From positions 16,435,001-16,499,000 of the forward strand of contig NC_079477.1 of NCBI RefSeq assembly GCF_026230105.1: DNA of 64,000 bases. Direction: 5' to 3'. This document shows, one piece after another, positions 1 to 14,500 of the stretch. How positions within the stretch are numbered: the first letter of the stretch is position 1; each line of letters begins with the position of its first letter. Below the pieces are notes generated by a model. The model saw nothing but the letters and a program-made list of their open reading frames with translations, was not told the origin of the DNA and did not search any database. The translations under genes and the position numbers were made by a program. The DNA is from Diorhabda sublineata (taxonomy: Eukaryota > Arthropoda > Insecta > Coleoptera > Chrysomelidae).

Positions 1-432
1 CTAAAAATTATCCAATGAATCTCTCTCTCTCTCTTATTTTCAAGAGATTTTTCGAGACATTTCTTTGTGTTTTAAATTTGTAAGTTGTTTCAGTGCACAG
101 AGCATAGTTTCAAGACTCCAATATTAGTATTATGTTATGAAATTTTAGGCAGAGAGCCCTGAAGTTACGAATAGATACCAACAAAAAGTAGCCATAAATA
201 TTAAAAACTGAAATTTATGGGGATACACATACCAGACACTTATAAAATGTTTAGAGCAAACAAATGCATATTTTACTTTGGTTCCGGTTAAGTCCGCCTT
301 TATAGCATTTAACCATTTTTCTCTTCTTATACGAGAAAGTTAATTTAAGTTCTTTCAATTAAGAATCGCAAATAGACGATAAATACTTAGGTTTCACTCA
401 GACATTTTTGCTACAACATTATTCAACATACC
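1..432. other. Upstream Myb intron (probable), no gene seen
   Basis: This AT-rich stretch has no coding exon that I can recognise. It starts with a short CT microsatellite (about 21-34) and runs up to the left end of the Tc1-like element. Because the first visible Myb exon begins inside repeat R1, an upstream Myb exon must exist, so this is most likely intron sequence. I looked for an R1 start (a conserved Trp followed by acidic residues) and did not find one here. Confidence 0.4.
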
Positions 433-2166
433 TATAGTCTATTTCAGAATGGTATAGAGTAATAAAATGGGTAATTCCGTCCAGTTCGGCTCAATATCGG
501 CCATAGATGTAGGTCTTGAAATATTGTGTAGGGATTACTTAGGTAGTAGATTATACAGTTACGTTTTGCGTTTAACCTTCTATTAATGCATATGCCTAAT
601 TCCAACCCTATTTCAGATTCGGCTTAACCATGCGCCGTAAGGGCAATGGTGCCTTACCCAAAATTTTTAGACCTTTATAAGTATATTTGTTTAGTTTAAC
701 GCATCAGTATTTGGTATTAAGCCGTAAATAGTGTTCACAGTATTATATGATTGCATAAAATACGATTACCCGAAATTTACTGTACAAGAAACTGTCCACC
801 GATGTTCCCGAATGACTGGAGTTAGAAAGTCCACCGTGTTTAAATTATTGCGGGGGAGAAAGATAGCATACCAAGTGGAATCTCCCAAGAAAAGTCCAGG
901 AAGACCAGTAAAAGTCCTTGATGAAGACACCAAAAGTGTAATTCGAAGAAAAGTTCAATCTTTTTATTTTAAAAAAGAAATATCCACCCTAAATAACATT
1001 TTAATGGAGCTTGGCCAGGATGACAGTATTCCGTTGATAACTAAAAAACTTTTATGGACTATTTGGAGAAATAAAGCACTTTTACTGAAAAGCGATGAAA
1101 TTGTTTACTGGCGACGAAAATACCTAAGAAGTATAAAGCAGTACAGAACAGAGCAGAAGAAAATATTTTATCTTGATGAGACGTGGATTAATGAAGGTTA
1201 TACAGTACAAAAATGTGGCAAGACAAAAATATAACCAGTGCCCAGCTTTCATGGAAGGCCTGTCAACGGGTATTCAGGTGACTTCGGGTAAAGGGAAAAG
1301 ACTAATAATCGTCCTTATTGTAAGTGAAGAGGGATTTTTAAAAGAAGGTTTGCTAACCTTTCAGTCGTGCCACACGGGAGATTACCACGAGGATATGGAT
1401 TCGGATGTTTTGGAAGACTATTTTGGTTAAATGATAAAATATCTTCCGGCTGATTCAGTGGTAGTTATGGATAATGCAAGTTATCATTCTCGATGCAACT
1501 TCATCATTGAGAAAACAAGAAATTATTGATTGGTTAACCACCACCAAAAGTATTAAATTTGAAGATAATTTGATAAAAAAAGGACTATTAGCTATAGCAA
1601 ATTTACACAAACATCGTTTTATGAAATACGCCGTGGAAGATATAGCAGAAAAACATAGTGTAACTGTGCTGCGTACACCGCCATATCATTGCGAATTGAA
1701 TCCTATAGAACTTATATGTGCGCAAGTGAAAGGATTTGTAGCAAGACCTTAACACGACATTCAAAATGTAAGACGTTAAACTACTGTTTGATCAAGCCAT
1801 TAAGGAGGTGATACCAGAGAACTGGCGCAAAGCAGTCCAGCATGTCATTAAAGAAGAGGAGAAAATGTGGGATCTTGAATACTTAATCGATCAGACCGTC
1901 GACCCGTTAATTATAACGTCAAGAGGAGATGAAATTTCCTCAGATGAAGAATATTATGATTTTTTATAATGTAATTTCTGTATATTGTATTTTTTGTATG
2001 TTTAATAAAAAATAAGTGTACCTAATACTAAGTACATCGTGACTAATTTTTATTCTGTTAAAATAAACTCTTCTTTCCTTTTTACGGCACACTATTTTCA
2101 GTGTTTGTGACCCTTTGCATACCTAATGAGATTTCATTACTCTATACCTTTCTGAAATAAACTATA
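433..2166 (+). mobile_element. Tc1/mariner-superfamily transposon with matched TIRs
   Basis: A DNA transposon of about 1.73 kb. The left end (433-468) and the reverse complement of the right end (2131-2166) match at nearly every base, including the core TATTTCAGAA followed by GGTATAGAGTAAT. Both ends carry TA, the usual target of this superfamily. The interior holds a decayed DDE transposase on the + strand. The right end lies only 225 bp upstream of a Myb exon. The TIRs differ at only a few positions, which suggests a moderately young but non-autonomous copy. Confidence 0.85.
731..1969 (+). pseudogene. Tc1-like (IS630/DDE) transposase, frameshifted
   Basis: The transposase of the flanking TIR element. 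An N-terminal helix-turn-helix-type region (to about 905) is followed by the first catalytic motif LDETWINEG near 1172-1198, the second MDNASYHSR near 1468-1494, and the third in CELNPIELI near 1690-1716. The C-terminal tail continues to a stop at 1967-1969 with an acidic end. The reading frame changes at least near 1200, 1430-1475 and 1750, and an in-frame stop falls soon after the second motif, so no functional enzyme can be made. Fragments of related transposases occur near 46780-47100 and 61680-61880. Confidence 0.85.
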
Positions 2167-2391
2167 ATGCCGAAATTAATTGCCAAAATGCTTTATTCGC
2201 ATCAAAGCTACCCAATAAAGTTAACCTTTGTTTGGGGTACAATGATCAAAATCAGCTGATTTTGACAATTAACTTGATATTGTGTGGAAATGGCTTACTG
2301 CTGCTATAAAAATTCATTCAACCTATCCTTTAATTACATCTCGTAAATATTTTTCATTTAAAGCTGAGGATCTATTCGAGATTTTTTTTAG

Positions 2392-2541
2392 GATGCTAGG
2401 TTGAAACAGTTAGTAGAAGAATATAATGAAAAATGGGATATAATTGCAGAACATTTTCCTGACAGGTCAGACGTACAATGTCAACAAAGGTGGACTAAAG
2501 TTGTCAATCCTGAATTGGTGAAAGGACCTTGGACGAAAGAG
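2392..2541 (+). CDS. Myb: Myb exon: rest of R1 and start of R2
   Basis: This exon follows a T-rich tract and AG, and a GTTAGT donor comes directly after it. Its 50 codons encode the R1 body (helices with a central Trp, then RSDVQCQQRW), the linker VVNPELVKG and the first Trp of R2 (PWTKE). It joins in phase 0 to GAA GAT GAG at 17724, which restores the WTKEEDEKV motif of R2. Confidence 0.93.
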
Positions 2542-5500
2542 GTTAGTGAAATATAAATCTCTTTATGAACCTTTTCCATTCATATTATTTACGATCATAA
2601 ACAACAAACCAGTAAATAATTTAATAATAATATTCAGTGTGTGAAAACCAAAGGAAATAAATGCATTGCTTTGGTTACTTTACATATTCATGTTTTTCAC
2701 TAAATGTTTAGGAATGTGTTTGACTTTTAGTAACTCGTACGGGATCATTATCTCTAAGTCTTAATCATACATTCACAATTTTTTTCTTTTATTTTTTTAT
2801 AACTAACCGTTTATAATCTTCGAGAATCACTTTCGGATTTTTCTTCATTCACATTCCGTAACTCTCCGCTTGGATTTTTCGGTCACTACTTAGAACTCAG
2901 GATTTCTTATTTAGTTTTGATAACTAACTAATAACCTTTTTTTCCGCCTTTTATGGTATTTTTCAACGATTGTCATTTTTTATAATTTTGTTTTTTTTGT
3001 AATACACTGTACTCTCGTACTTTCTTCTTTTTTCTAAATAATTACAAGGTTATAAAATTGACAATGTAAAAATCAACATTAATTTATAGTAGTCTAGTAG
3101 TAGTATAATTATATGATTATGTTATTTTAAAAATTAATCTTGATTGATTTTGAAGTATTCGAAAGCTCGGAAATGTATTAGAGTTAGTACACTTTATTGT
3201 TTAATTTTGCCACAATCCCACTATAAAAAACTAAAGAAGAAATACCAGTGAAAAAGTGCACTCATCAGAAAATACAACGTCTTCTAATTGGATAACATTG
3301 TTATCCAACATGTCATTCAATCGGTCACAAAAATAAGTCGAAATAATAAATTTATTGCATTTGGTCTTTAGGTATAGTAATAATAATTTTTATCAACATA
3401 TTATATAAAATTTTTAAGTTGCGGAATAAACAACCATCTTACTTCCGGTATAAGCAACATTTATGATAATGAAAATTTTATTCTGTTATATATTTGCAAA
3501 GCTTTCAAGAACTTATAAAGACGGCTTTTATTTTGATGATATAAGAACGCCGAACGTTAAATCTCATTTTCATACAGAGATGCAATATTTAAATATATTT
3601 CTCCTTGACCTTATAAAAGTCCTAAAGCCGTTTCTTAAATTACTCGTATCAAAGTCGTTACAAGTATGGTTGTAAATTCATTTCGGCACGTGGGCGCAGA
3701 AGATCTACGTGTTCCCTTTCGAAACTTAGGGGTGCAAAGAGAGGCTCTTATATCCGTAGTGTTAAATTTTTATTATAAAAATAAATAAATTAGAAAAACA
3801 AACTCGAATTTATTATTAATAACATTGCCCTCTTTAACAATCTTGATATAGTTAATAGTTTCTAAAATAAATTATAAATAATGATTTAGGACACTAGAGA
3901 AGTCGAAACAGTCAGAGGGAGACGGCGAAATTTAACAGATAAGCGACGCGAACTGTTGTAAAACTATTGTAAACTATTGTAAAAAGAAAGAAACAAAAAT
4001 ATTATTTATATTTAATTCCTTTTTATATATTTTTAATAGGTCGAAAGTACCTAAAATAGATATTTTTCGAACCATTAAAAATTCATACGTATGTGGATAT
4101 TGGGGTATCGTATATACTGCGATCCAAAGGATGGATTGTGTCCTTTCTTGCTACGATACAGGGGAACCAGTGTTAACATCGGTTAATCCCACCCCTTCTA
4201 AAAAGTACAGAAGTTTCACACTTCGAGAAAATGTGGATAGAGTTTTCGTCCTCTGTGCAACAAAAACTGCCCGCTATATTACCTTTTTTCAAGTAACAGG
4301 TAAATAATTTTGTATTCCAACTGCAAAAATTGCGGAGATTAGTATTGTGTGATTAATTTTATGCTCGATAATTTAATAAAATGCAAATATTTATCTGGTG
4401 TTTAAACAACAATTTCTATTTAATGCGAGGTGCATTTGTAAACAATGTAATTAATGAAAAGTTTTACAAACCTGTTCTATCAACAGACCATGTGTTTTAC
4501 CATCGTGAATTATGCCTGCGAACTTAATAGAAACTTCCGGTTTTGAAAACCAACTTGTGGGAATAACGCGTTCAAGCACATCATTTCAGTAACTACACCC
4601 TTCATAAAAATGCTCATCACTCCAACTGTTCTTCATTTGTTTTTAGCTGTAATTCGATGAAATTTGAAAAAAAATGATAGTTTTCTTTATTTTAAATAAT
4701 CAACCAAAAAATCGTCTTCGAAATATCTAGAATAAATTATACAGATAAATAAAAAATAATGTCACTATTCAAAACTTGGGGTGTTTTCGTTGATTTTTTT
4801 ATGTGTATTGCTTCAATTATTTTCAATTATCAGTTGTTTTTTCAGTTCATTTGATGTGTATAACACATTTCTCCGAAAACTTCTTCAGTAAAACAAAAAT
4901 CCTTTCACCCCAGATTAATCAATTCCTAAACCAGGATATTCCATGTTACCTTCTTTTTCTGAATTCCAAGTCTCCTTTCTTTTATAACCTTCTTAATATC
5001 CTAATAGCATACGATGAAATTAATCCTCTTCTACATACCTGGTACACGAGCATAGATCGAACGCGATGCTTCTACCCTTGGACACTTTTGGTCAAAATTC
5101 AAACATTTGGGGATCCATTTTGTAGCAATTTTTTCTCATGTCCAAATTGACGTGAACTATATGATGAACGCGTTCGTATGAAATATTCAGTGCTTCAGAT
5201 ATCCGTTTTAGCCCAATTCTATAATTGATATATAATCTGATAAAATCATATCATGAACTGCATCGATATTTTCGGGGACTGACACAGAAACTGGCCTTCC
5301 CGATCGGTCATCATTTTCAATGGAAAATTTAACTCTTTTGAAGCTTGTATATTGCCTCTTAACCCTTTTAAATACAGGTACTTGATGATGGCACGAAACT
5401 CCAATTTTTAGATTTTCACAATTTCGGTGGACATCTTGTTTCTTTTAATTTATTGCGTAGCTCTGGTTTACTTTATTGACGTCAAATTTTACACTGACCC

Positions 5501-8500
5501 TTCTAATAAGCTATTGTTCGTTGCTATGGTAACGCAATATTTTGTTTATGCATGGAACTGGTTTAAGCCAACTAGATCAGAATATCAGAATATATATATA
5601 AATATCAGTCATTAAAATTTACGTCAAATAACTAATTTTTAGTTACCTTTCCCACCTGGTACCTGTCCAGGTGTCACTCGGCAAACTCCATAAACACACA
5701 GGTATTTTAAGTACACGAGACACTACTAAGAACCTAAGGTTTCATCCTCGAAACTAAGACTAGAGCCCATAACTGTATCAAAATTCGGAAATATATAGCA
5801 AAGCGCCGAAAATTGTTAGAATGCGACAAAATTAAAAAGAAGAAAAAAATATCTTCTTATATTATAGATGCATTTTGAAATATTTCTTCGCTTACTAATA
5901 TAAAAAAGAAAATTGTATTTTCATACAAAAAATGATACGGTATAAATTCGTGCTTTATATCTAGAAAGTGTTAATTTTAAATTGAGATGGTATCCGAATT
6001 GCTTGCGAGCGCTATTCTGGAAAGTTTTTGAACTTATATCTTTCGGATTCAGACGGACACATTTGAAAGTTAATCATCATAAGAGAGAGTTTTTCTTATC
6101 ATTACCCCTTATAGTGTACATACATTTTTTTACTTGGAAACTTACAGATATTCTTTTGATTATTATATGAATAATTACCTTATGATTATTTCCGTTTTGA
6201 GAAATTACAAAAGCTTCTGACTATCTCATAATGTCTAATAAAATTATCTTTCTCAAGATATTGAATGTACATGGGTTGATATGACATTAATTTGTAAAAA
6301 CCAATTAAAGCTTCTCCAGAATCAAGAATACCACTTCTTTAACGTCAAGTCATGAAAAAAAATCAGGTTCTAGTAAGGACTGTTCACCATCACCGAGTAG
6401 TTCTTTAAATCTCCATAGCATACCGCGTATAAGCCTATAGATATTTTGGCGAAGTATTTTGTTTTATTTCTTGAATCGAACCTTTGTATTGAGTAAAGCG
6501 GATTTGGACGCTTTCGAATACGTTTTTCGAACACAACCTAAAGATGTTTTATAGGGCTTAAACGAGGAATCAGTGGTGGCTAAGGTATTATGTGAATCCC
6601 ATAGTATCCGGTGTGATTCGACTATTATTCGGCACGAGATAGATCTGCTCTTCTATCAAGACTAGGTAATCACAGATCCAACAACTAAAATTTTAACTTG
6701 CATAGTTGCTGCAGAATAGAGTTTAAGTAGATATGGGATGGAATTTCATCACTAGTTAAAACAGGATTTCGCAAGGTTCTTCTCAATTTCAGGCTGGCTA
6801 GTTAAGTCGAATTCAATGTCGAAAGCACATAACACAGATATTTTCTAGAACAACGTCGGTTATAATGGTGTCTGTTGGTCCGGTCCCACATTACGGGCCT
6901 CAGTAACACAATAATTGCAATCAGATCTACCTTCATTTATCACTTGAAAAATTAACTTAATAATTTGAAAAGATTATAGCAACTGAAATATGCACAGGAC
7001 GACAAACGTGTTCTATGCTAGTTGCTATGGAGGGAGATTGGCCTTGAACGCACCAATCACCTGGAAGTATCTTTGTAGACCGCGCAGTAGATATCTATGT
7101 GAAAAAAATTCATTTGGTTTCCAAAAGCACCAATTTAAACTTCCTGGGTGGCATCACTGTAAACCTCCATTGGGACAATTCTCCATTTTCCTTAACATAG
7201 GCGTTAACATTTACGATAACGGCCTCGTCTGATTAAAATCTTCCTCCTAAAACTATGAGGATATGCAACAGGAAAAAGTCGTTGGGTCAGATTGGTGAAT
7301 TCGCTGGGTGGTCAACCAATTCGAAGGGCTATTCGTAGATTTTAGTGTGTGAAGGTGCTTTGCCCTGATGGAAAAGCACGTTGTTTTCTAACCCATCCCA
7401 CAAAACGGTCGCCTTTACTTTTCTAGTAGATACAACCGTTTTTGTCTATTGGAAGTAGGTGCGCCCTTTGCACTCTACTGTCTTGACTGTTTGCTTCTAT
7501 CAATAGAGTGTAGTAGAGGAGCCAGATTTTTTCTATAGATATGAATCAACTCCATTTTACTACGACTATCCTTGATCCGACAGTTGTCCAGTACCAATTA
7601 TTGGTGAATTTTTTTATGTTAACGCTAATTCACGCAGTTTCTGTCCGTTCCGAACGCTCACTGGTTGCTAGACAAGCTAATACGGCCCTGTCTAAATTCA
7701 GAAGGTCAAAACTTTATGGTCGTAAATGATGGAGCAGAATTTAACTTTGCTTTTGCGTGTGCGTATTGCGTTTCAAAAACGAATATTTTCACAGATCACC
7801 TATATTTAGATAGATTACGACAATGTTATCTCTGTTTTAACCAAATTGATGTCGACTTGGGGTCTACGAATATGACATCCTTCATAAAATACTGGCAAAT
7901 TTAAAATCTAATTATAGCGCGTAATTATTTGAAGGTAGTTCATACTGCTACCTCAGAACTAACGAAGTTTCAAATTTATGTTTTTGTTTATGATATTTCT
8001 CAAAATGGCTTATTTTCGGAATATAACAGCACGAAATATGAAATTTTGAGAAACTATTGTGAAAAAAAAATAAATTTGGAAATTTATTAGTTGTAGCTGA
8101 TTAAAATGTTACATATTAAGTAATTAGATCCAAATTCAATAAATTGTATTACTTGATCTTCGTAATAAATCCCTTGCAGTAGATTTAGTATTGGTTCTAG
8201 CCGGTATCTATTAAAACGTTCCTTATGAGGATTTGAGAACAAATGGATTATATTAATAAATTCTCCGGAACTTCTTTATTTTAAACGGAATGCTACGGTT
8301 TTTATTAAATTTTTGGAATCTACGAGAACTTTATAGAAAGCATAGTATGCCTAAAGTCCACCATTTTTTAATTATTTCACATTCTCGAAACACATGCAGC
8401 CCTCCACTTAAAAATTATATTTCCAAGTAAAAGTGAGTCAGGTCTAATATTTTTGGGATTTGGACAAATAACACTTACAGCTTTCAAAATCTGTGAAAAC

Positions 8501-11500
8501 CTCGACAAATATTTATATAGGGTCTTCAGAAAATGCGGCCGAATTTCGCTATCTAAAAACCATATTTTTCTCTTTACCATTGGATTCTACGTTTTAAATT
8601 AAGGGGACTTAACTTACAAAAACCGTTAATTTGAGATATATGAAGTTACTAACGAAGTCCCCTTTATTTAAAGCATACCATACCTTATATAAAGTTATAT
8701 CGAAATTTCGCGTGAATTCTAAAAATTTAATAAAAACCATAGCATTCCGTTTAAAATAACGAATTTTGGGTCCACTTCCGGTGTAACCGGAAGTTTCAGA
8801 AAACTGAAATTATTTTAGCCGAAACGAGCATTTCGGAAAACCCATGCCAGCAAATTTTCAGAACACTAGTCGCAGTACTTTCCCATATACATATCGATTC
8901 AGCTCGTCGTGAAGGACCCTGTACATAATAAAAAGGAGACGTGTGCGACCCAACAATAATAAATCACCAAGAGAAAGTGTACAATATCTACCAACATTAA
9001 ATTATCCAATTTTGTGTCAAATTCGCCAACTTGATATATAGTTACGCTGGCAGATCTATCTAAGGCTTTTAACTTGAATGACAAAAATGATTCAACCTTG
9101 AGGCATCTGTGTGAAACGTCTATAAAATAGGTGGTTTGTTCATATGGATGCCGACATTGACCGCGGTCGCGACCTCTACCTTAACCGTGACTCACTTGTT
9201 CTGTTCTGATTCTATGAGTGGCACAAGTTTGATTTTGTCTATCGATATGTTTCTACATATCGATGGATTGACATTAAAAATTATGCCAATACCATTCTCG
9301 ATAGAATAAAACACATGAATAACTTCTTTTGCATTTAGATGTTACATTTACTATTTCAAAGTACATTACAATTCTAAATAGAAATTTTCATGGGATATAT
9401 CATAGCAGTTCTTTTAGAATATTAAAATGGATTGTAAAGTGTTTTTGCATTATTGCTTTTCGCACAAATACTTTATTAGATTTCCTTATTGTTAGAATTG
9501 ATAAAATTATTAGGATGTCAATATGTGTTTCTAAAATTATTTTGAGCAATGCGTTTTGCATTCAACTTAAAGGGACATACTATATAACATTTTTATACAT
9601 AACAAACGGCGAAGAAACTTCAAACATGATATCATTTCTATTAATGAACATTGACTTATTTACTTTACGCTTGTAAAATTGACCGGTTAAAAAACGGTTA
9701 TCTTATAGACATTTCTTCATATACTACGTACACAAACAACTTTGATGAATTATATAATGGTTAGTCGTAAATCTTGAAAAAAAAATCGAAACCTTGGGTT
9801 TTCCTTGGAATTCGTCATTCATAACTTGTGTGTTATTGATGGTAAAATATATACTTATAAGTACCTCTTGAAGAACTTGTTTCAAAGAATATTTCAAAAA
9901 AAATTTTGAACGATAAAATATATAGTAGATTAGGTTGAATAGATGTATTAAATTTAAAATTTGGTTGATTATGAATAGCATGCCCAGCGGAATACAGTAT
10001 TTTTCAAAATAACCTTTAAAAAATATAGTATACTTATATATTTTTATAAAACTTATAATCCTTTGCATTACTTGCATTTTTTAAAAATGTTATATCTGAA
10101 ATAGAAGTGTCATTTTTTTCTTAATGTCACTTTTTCTTCTCTATTTCTCTTTTCTTACCATTTCGAATTCATATGTGAAAAAATCCTTTCTGTAACCGCC
10201 GAAAAAGCGGGAATAGAAAGTAGAAATAAATTTACTTTCAGTATTTTATAAAATATGCTGCCATTTTTGCCTTTGCCTTTTTGAGCACTTCAACTTTCAC
10301 TTATGCAAAGATTTCATTCAATGATGTTGCTCAGAGTTCAATCCATTTCTATGTTCTTATTTTAAATCAATATGTATATTCATAATTTACCTAAAATAAT
10401 GTCGGAACTATAGACGAATTTCATATTTATCGTAAAAACGTACTGCAAGTAAAGCAATTTTACTCTTCATAGAATTAGAGACTAGTCTTAACACATTACG
10501 ACATGTTTAAATTTAGGAATTTTCACATCCACATTCACAAACCGACATCACTTCTTACTATGTCTAATCAATAATACCAGATTCCACTTAATAATGGGAA
10601 AACCTGTGTAACTTCATGAAAAATCCTGGAATCTTCTCGGTCACGTTATTAATAATCGAAAAGTTTTCATTTAATTCTGCGTTTGAAAGGAAATACACGT
10701 TTTGCTTTAACTGATACTTCGTTCTCTTCAAATTTAAGGTCAGCATTAAGTTTAAGTCAAATAGCCTAATCTTGAATGAACTATTTAGATGGTTGCATTC
10801 CTTATGTATTATGTAACCAGTCTATTTAAATATTTATTTTTTCAAATTATTCTATTTAAACGTTGCAATATGCATGAAGTAATTATTAAGATTAATGTTA
10901 TCTTTTAAATGATATGTAATAAAGGTGTTGATAATCTTAAAGCAGATTGTATTGAAAAATAAGAAAATTTCGTAAAATTACGCTATCAGGTTAAAGCTTC
11001 GAGTTATCTATTAAAAATTTTACACATTTGCAGAAGAAGCAACTCCTGCTGAGTTCCATTCGAAGGTATACAAAGGAACATAATATTCATTACATTTTAG
11101 GACTGGTCTTCTCTTTTTAAAACTAAGCCCAATCAATAATATTCTAAATTAATTGAAATACGTTTTGAAATATTTAACTTCCAATGTAAAGATTGCAGTA
11201 GGATATCCTAACAAAATATATTTGAGACAAACGCTGTTCGAGAAAAAGCAAAGACCTTGTTTGCATGTATGTGTATACTACAATTTTTGTAATTTGCACT
11301 CCTCAAATACATGATCTGTGTACATGTTAGACGACTTCTTCGTGCCTGAAGTGCAAAACTTTAATGGTTATAACTAAAGAACCTAATTCCAGCAGGAAGG
11401 AGCAACTTCACACACGTTCAAAACATTCTGCCACGAGTTGGTGGAGTGGAATTGATCAGGAGAGGTGACATAAGTTAGCTTCCACACAATCCAATTTAAC

Positions 11501-14500
11501 ATCTATAGACTTTTTCCTATGGGGTTATATCAAATCTAAAGTTTACGCTAACAAACCGACTTCCCTGGCACAATTGAATAAAAAAAACTTTCACGAAATG
11601 GCAGTCATCACGGAAAATAACTGCTAAGCCGTCAAAGCCAATTTTAATGCTTGATTAAATGAATGTAGTGAGCGCAACGGTTTTCATTTGGACGATGTTA
11701 TTTTTAAAAGATAAATTCCCAAATAATGTATTTTGATATATATCTAAACATTTTTTCAATGAACTCTTTACTTTTCTTCAAATGGATTTTTCAAAACTCG
11801 TATCTTATGGTCAGGTTTGCAAAAAATGACCAATTGAACGGGGTCTTGCAGTCTTAGTAAGTTTTTGTACAAGACCAAGACCGAGCAGTGCAGGGCTCTT
11901 ATGGTCTAGCAGCTTTTTTATTTGTTTAAACATTGCTCTTAATTTTAGTGTTGAAACTTTTGAATTACAATATAGAGAGAAAACTTCCTTTTAACGTTTA
12001 TTAAAAATTAACTTGGCCAGAGCTGTTCACACAGAATATTTTCCAAAATGATAGCAATATAGGTATTTGGAATCTTGGAGAAAAACGTTGTGGTCATTTG
12101 CTAGTTCAGTTCTTTTTTGATAATAAATTCATATTTATTTATAATTTATGGTCCAAGTTCTACAGTGTCTAGAAATTTAAGGAAATTTAATGACACCGAC
12201 AGTGTGCAATATATTTCTGGTTGTGGGAAAAAAAGAACAGAACAGATGTGATTCTAAGTGTACAGGAAAAACCTAAAAATTTACGTGAAATAAGTAACGA
12301 TATTTGTGAGACATTTGTAATAAGGAAAAAATTAATTTCATCCTCATATAATGTGTGTGTAATTAAGCAATTATAAATAAAATTTGTACATAATGCATTT
12401 ATGAATAACATTATATATAGTTAAAATATCCTCAAAATCTGAACGTTTATTGTGGAATAATTAAAGGAATTATGATCGGAACCAACTTTTACAACACCAG
12501 AATTAATTTGTTCGATTCCGAATATTGTTAGTCATTTATAAAGGTCACCAGATTCATCTCAACCGGATTTTTTTCTTTGAGGCTATTTGAAGTCCATAGT
12601 TTAAACACCGCGTTACAAAATGTTTGTACATTTTGTATTAAATAAATATTAAGCACCATTACATAGTACAAAATATATATGAAAAACTTTATAAAAGTCA
12701 TAAATCATAAATTCGGTGCTCCGCCCATTTTGTCCGCCCCATGTATATACATAAAAACACGTATTCTAACAAATTTTTCACGTAATATTTGTAGTGTTAT
12801 AAAGCACAAAAATTTTGAAACAGAATTTGAAAAAATATACAAATTTTCTTAATTCTAGATACATGTTTAAAATATTTTTCGTCAGGAACAAATCCACACA
12901 TGTTAGATTATTTCTAGAGGTCAAAGCCCTTTTACTGGTGTATTGTGAAGACGAAAATTATACTAGATATGGTTTCCACTAGAGGGAAATTAGGACATAA
13001 GTTTGAAAAGAAATTCAGTTTCGACCTTATGCGTCAATACCGTAAGGGTTGTACTGTGGTATTATTTCGTTCCATTCTATTTATTCATTAGGGAGACTGA
13101 ATGAGAAAGGTTTATCGATGTCTTTGTCTACATACCTACATGCTCGGCTAAGTAAAAATGTGGGGAAGATATGAAGGGAAGATTGAATTGCGAATGATTC
13201 ATGCTTGGTTGATTACTGATAGATATTGTCTTAAAGTTAAGGGAAACTTTTACATTGTAAGATAAGAAGACATGTTGTAAAATGTAGCAAAAACATCAAT
13301 CAACAAGTGATTTATATAAAATTTAGGAATTTTTTAGTGAAAAATAACACATTTTAGATAAATTCGATGGAACAATGCAGGCGGACCAGAAGAAGACTGT
13401 CAAAAAAGTTCAGATAGTGACCGTAATATCATAGGGAGACATTCTTAGCCCTACAATAACGTATGTCAAAATAGTTTAGACATAAAATTTGGTTAGGTTA
13501 TCATTTATAATTTGGTTAAACAGATCCTTAAGCCTGACATAGGTCGCATTTTTTCAAAACCAAAATACATACTTCACACAGAAGCACTTACGTGCCATAA
13601 CCGAATATGAAAACAGAATCCCCTGTACGAATGTCCTAGAAAATGTAAGACCAAGAATTTTTCCATGACAAAATAAGAGCAATAGACAGAATAGGGGTTT
13701 CCGTAAGAAAATTAGCGCGCGAATACCATGCTCCAAAGAGTACGATATTTCGTGAGTTATCAAGAAATGGTCAAAAATACCGAAAGAGACGAAAATGTCA
13801 TGAATGTACTTCAAACCAATTAGAACGGATACCGAGCTGCTGTCGTCAACTAAGGCGGTTTTATTTTGCGAATTAGAAGTCATTTTTATGGACGATGAAA
13901 AATGTTTCACACTTGCCAATACAGATGAGTGCCCTATCAATGTAAAATATTTATTGGTACAATACTTCAATAAAAGGATTGGGATCTGAAAATTGAAATG
14001 TGAATTAATTTATTGGAGTTGCATATATTATATATGTATAAGCCGTAGATACTATTCGTCAAGGTTCTGTCCTTGTGAGATCTCATTGTCAAATTTCACG
14101 TATCAGATCGAATTGAAATGAGTAAAACGTTTTCTAATAATCTTTATTATAATTTGCTATCTTATGTAACACAACTTGAATTTTGATAAATATTGGTTTG
14201 AGTCAATAAGATTAGATGCCGGACTGATTCTGTAAATAGCTGAAAAGGAAAAAACGTGTTAGCATTTTTATGCAAATCTATCGATTACTAGTCCACCTGG
14301 TTTCCGGCCGATGACGAAAAATTCTTTATGTGGAATATTAAATAGACGAAAATATTCAATAGACATTTATTATAGATTCCTTACAAGAAAAACGCATCAA
14401 TGAATATATTTTTAATGGAGCACCGGATATTACCGTGACCTCTTTAAAACTACTACTAAATTTTTAAAAGAGATGTTGGTAGGCTTTGAATAGGTACATG

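Noticed and set aside
6520..6700. Possible antisense Tc1-like relic
   Set aside because: Only one short phrase resembles reversed Tc1 text; without a second landmark in order it could be chance.
9329..10077. Two frames of about 115 codons on opposite strands
   Set aside because: Their composition is dominated by Ile, Phe, Leu, Tyr and Asn as expected of AT-rich non-coding DNA, with no motif or splice support.
13554..13970. 138-codon frame on the minus strand
   Set aside because: It is the antisense shadow of a transposase relic read on the + strand at 13655-13965.
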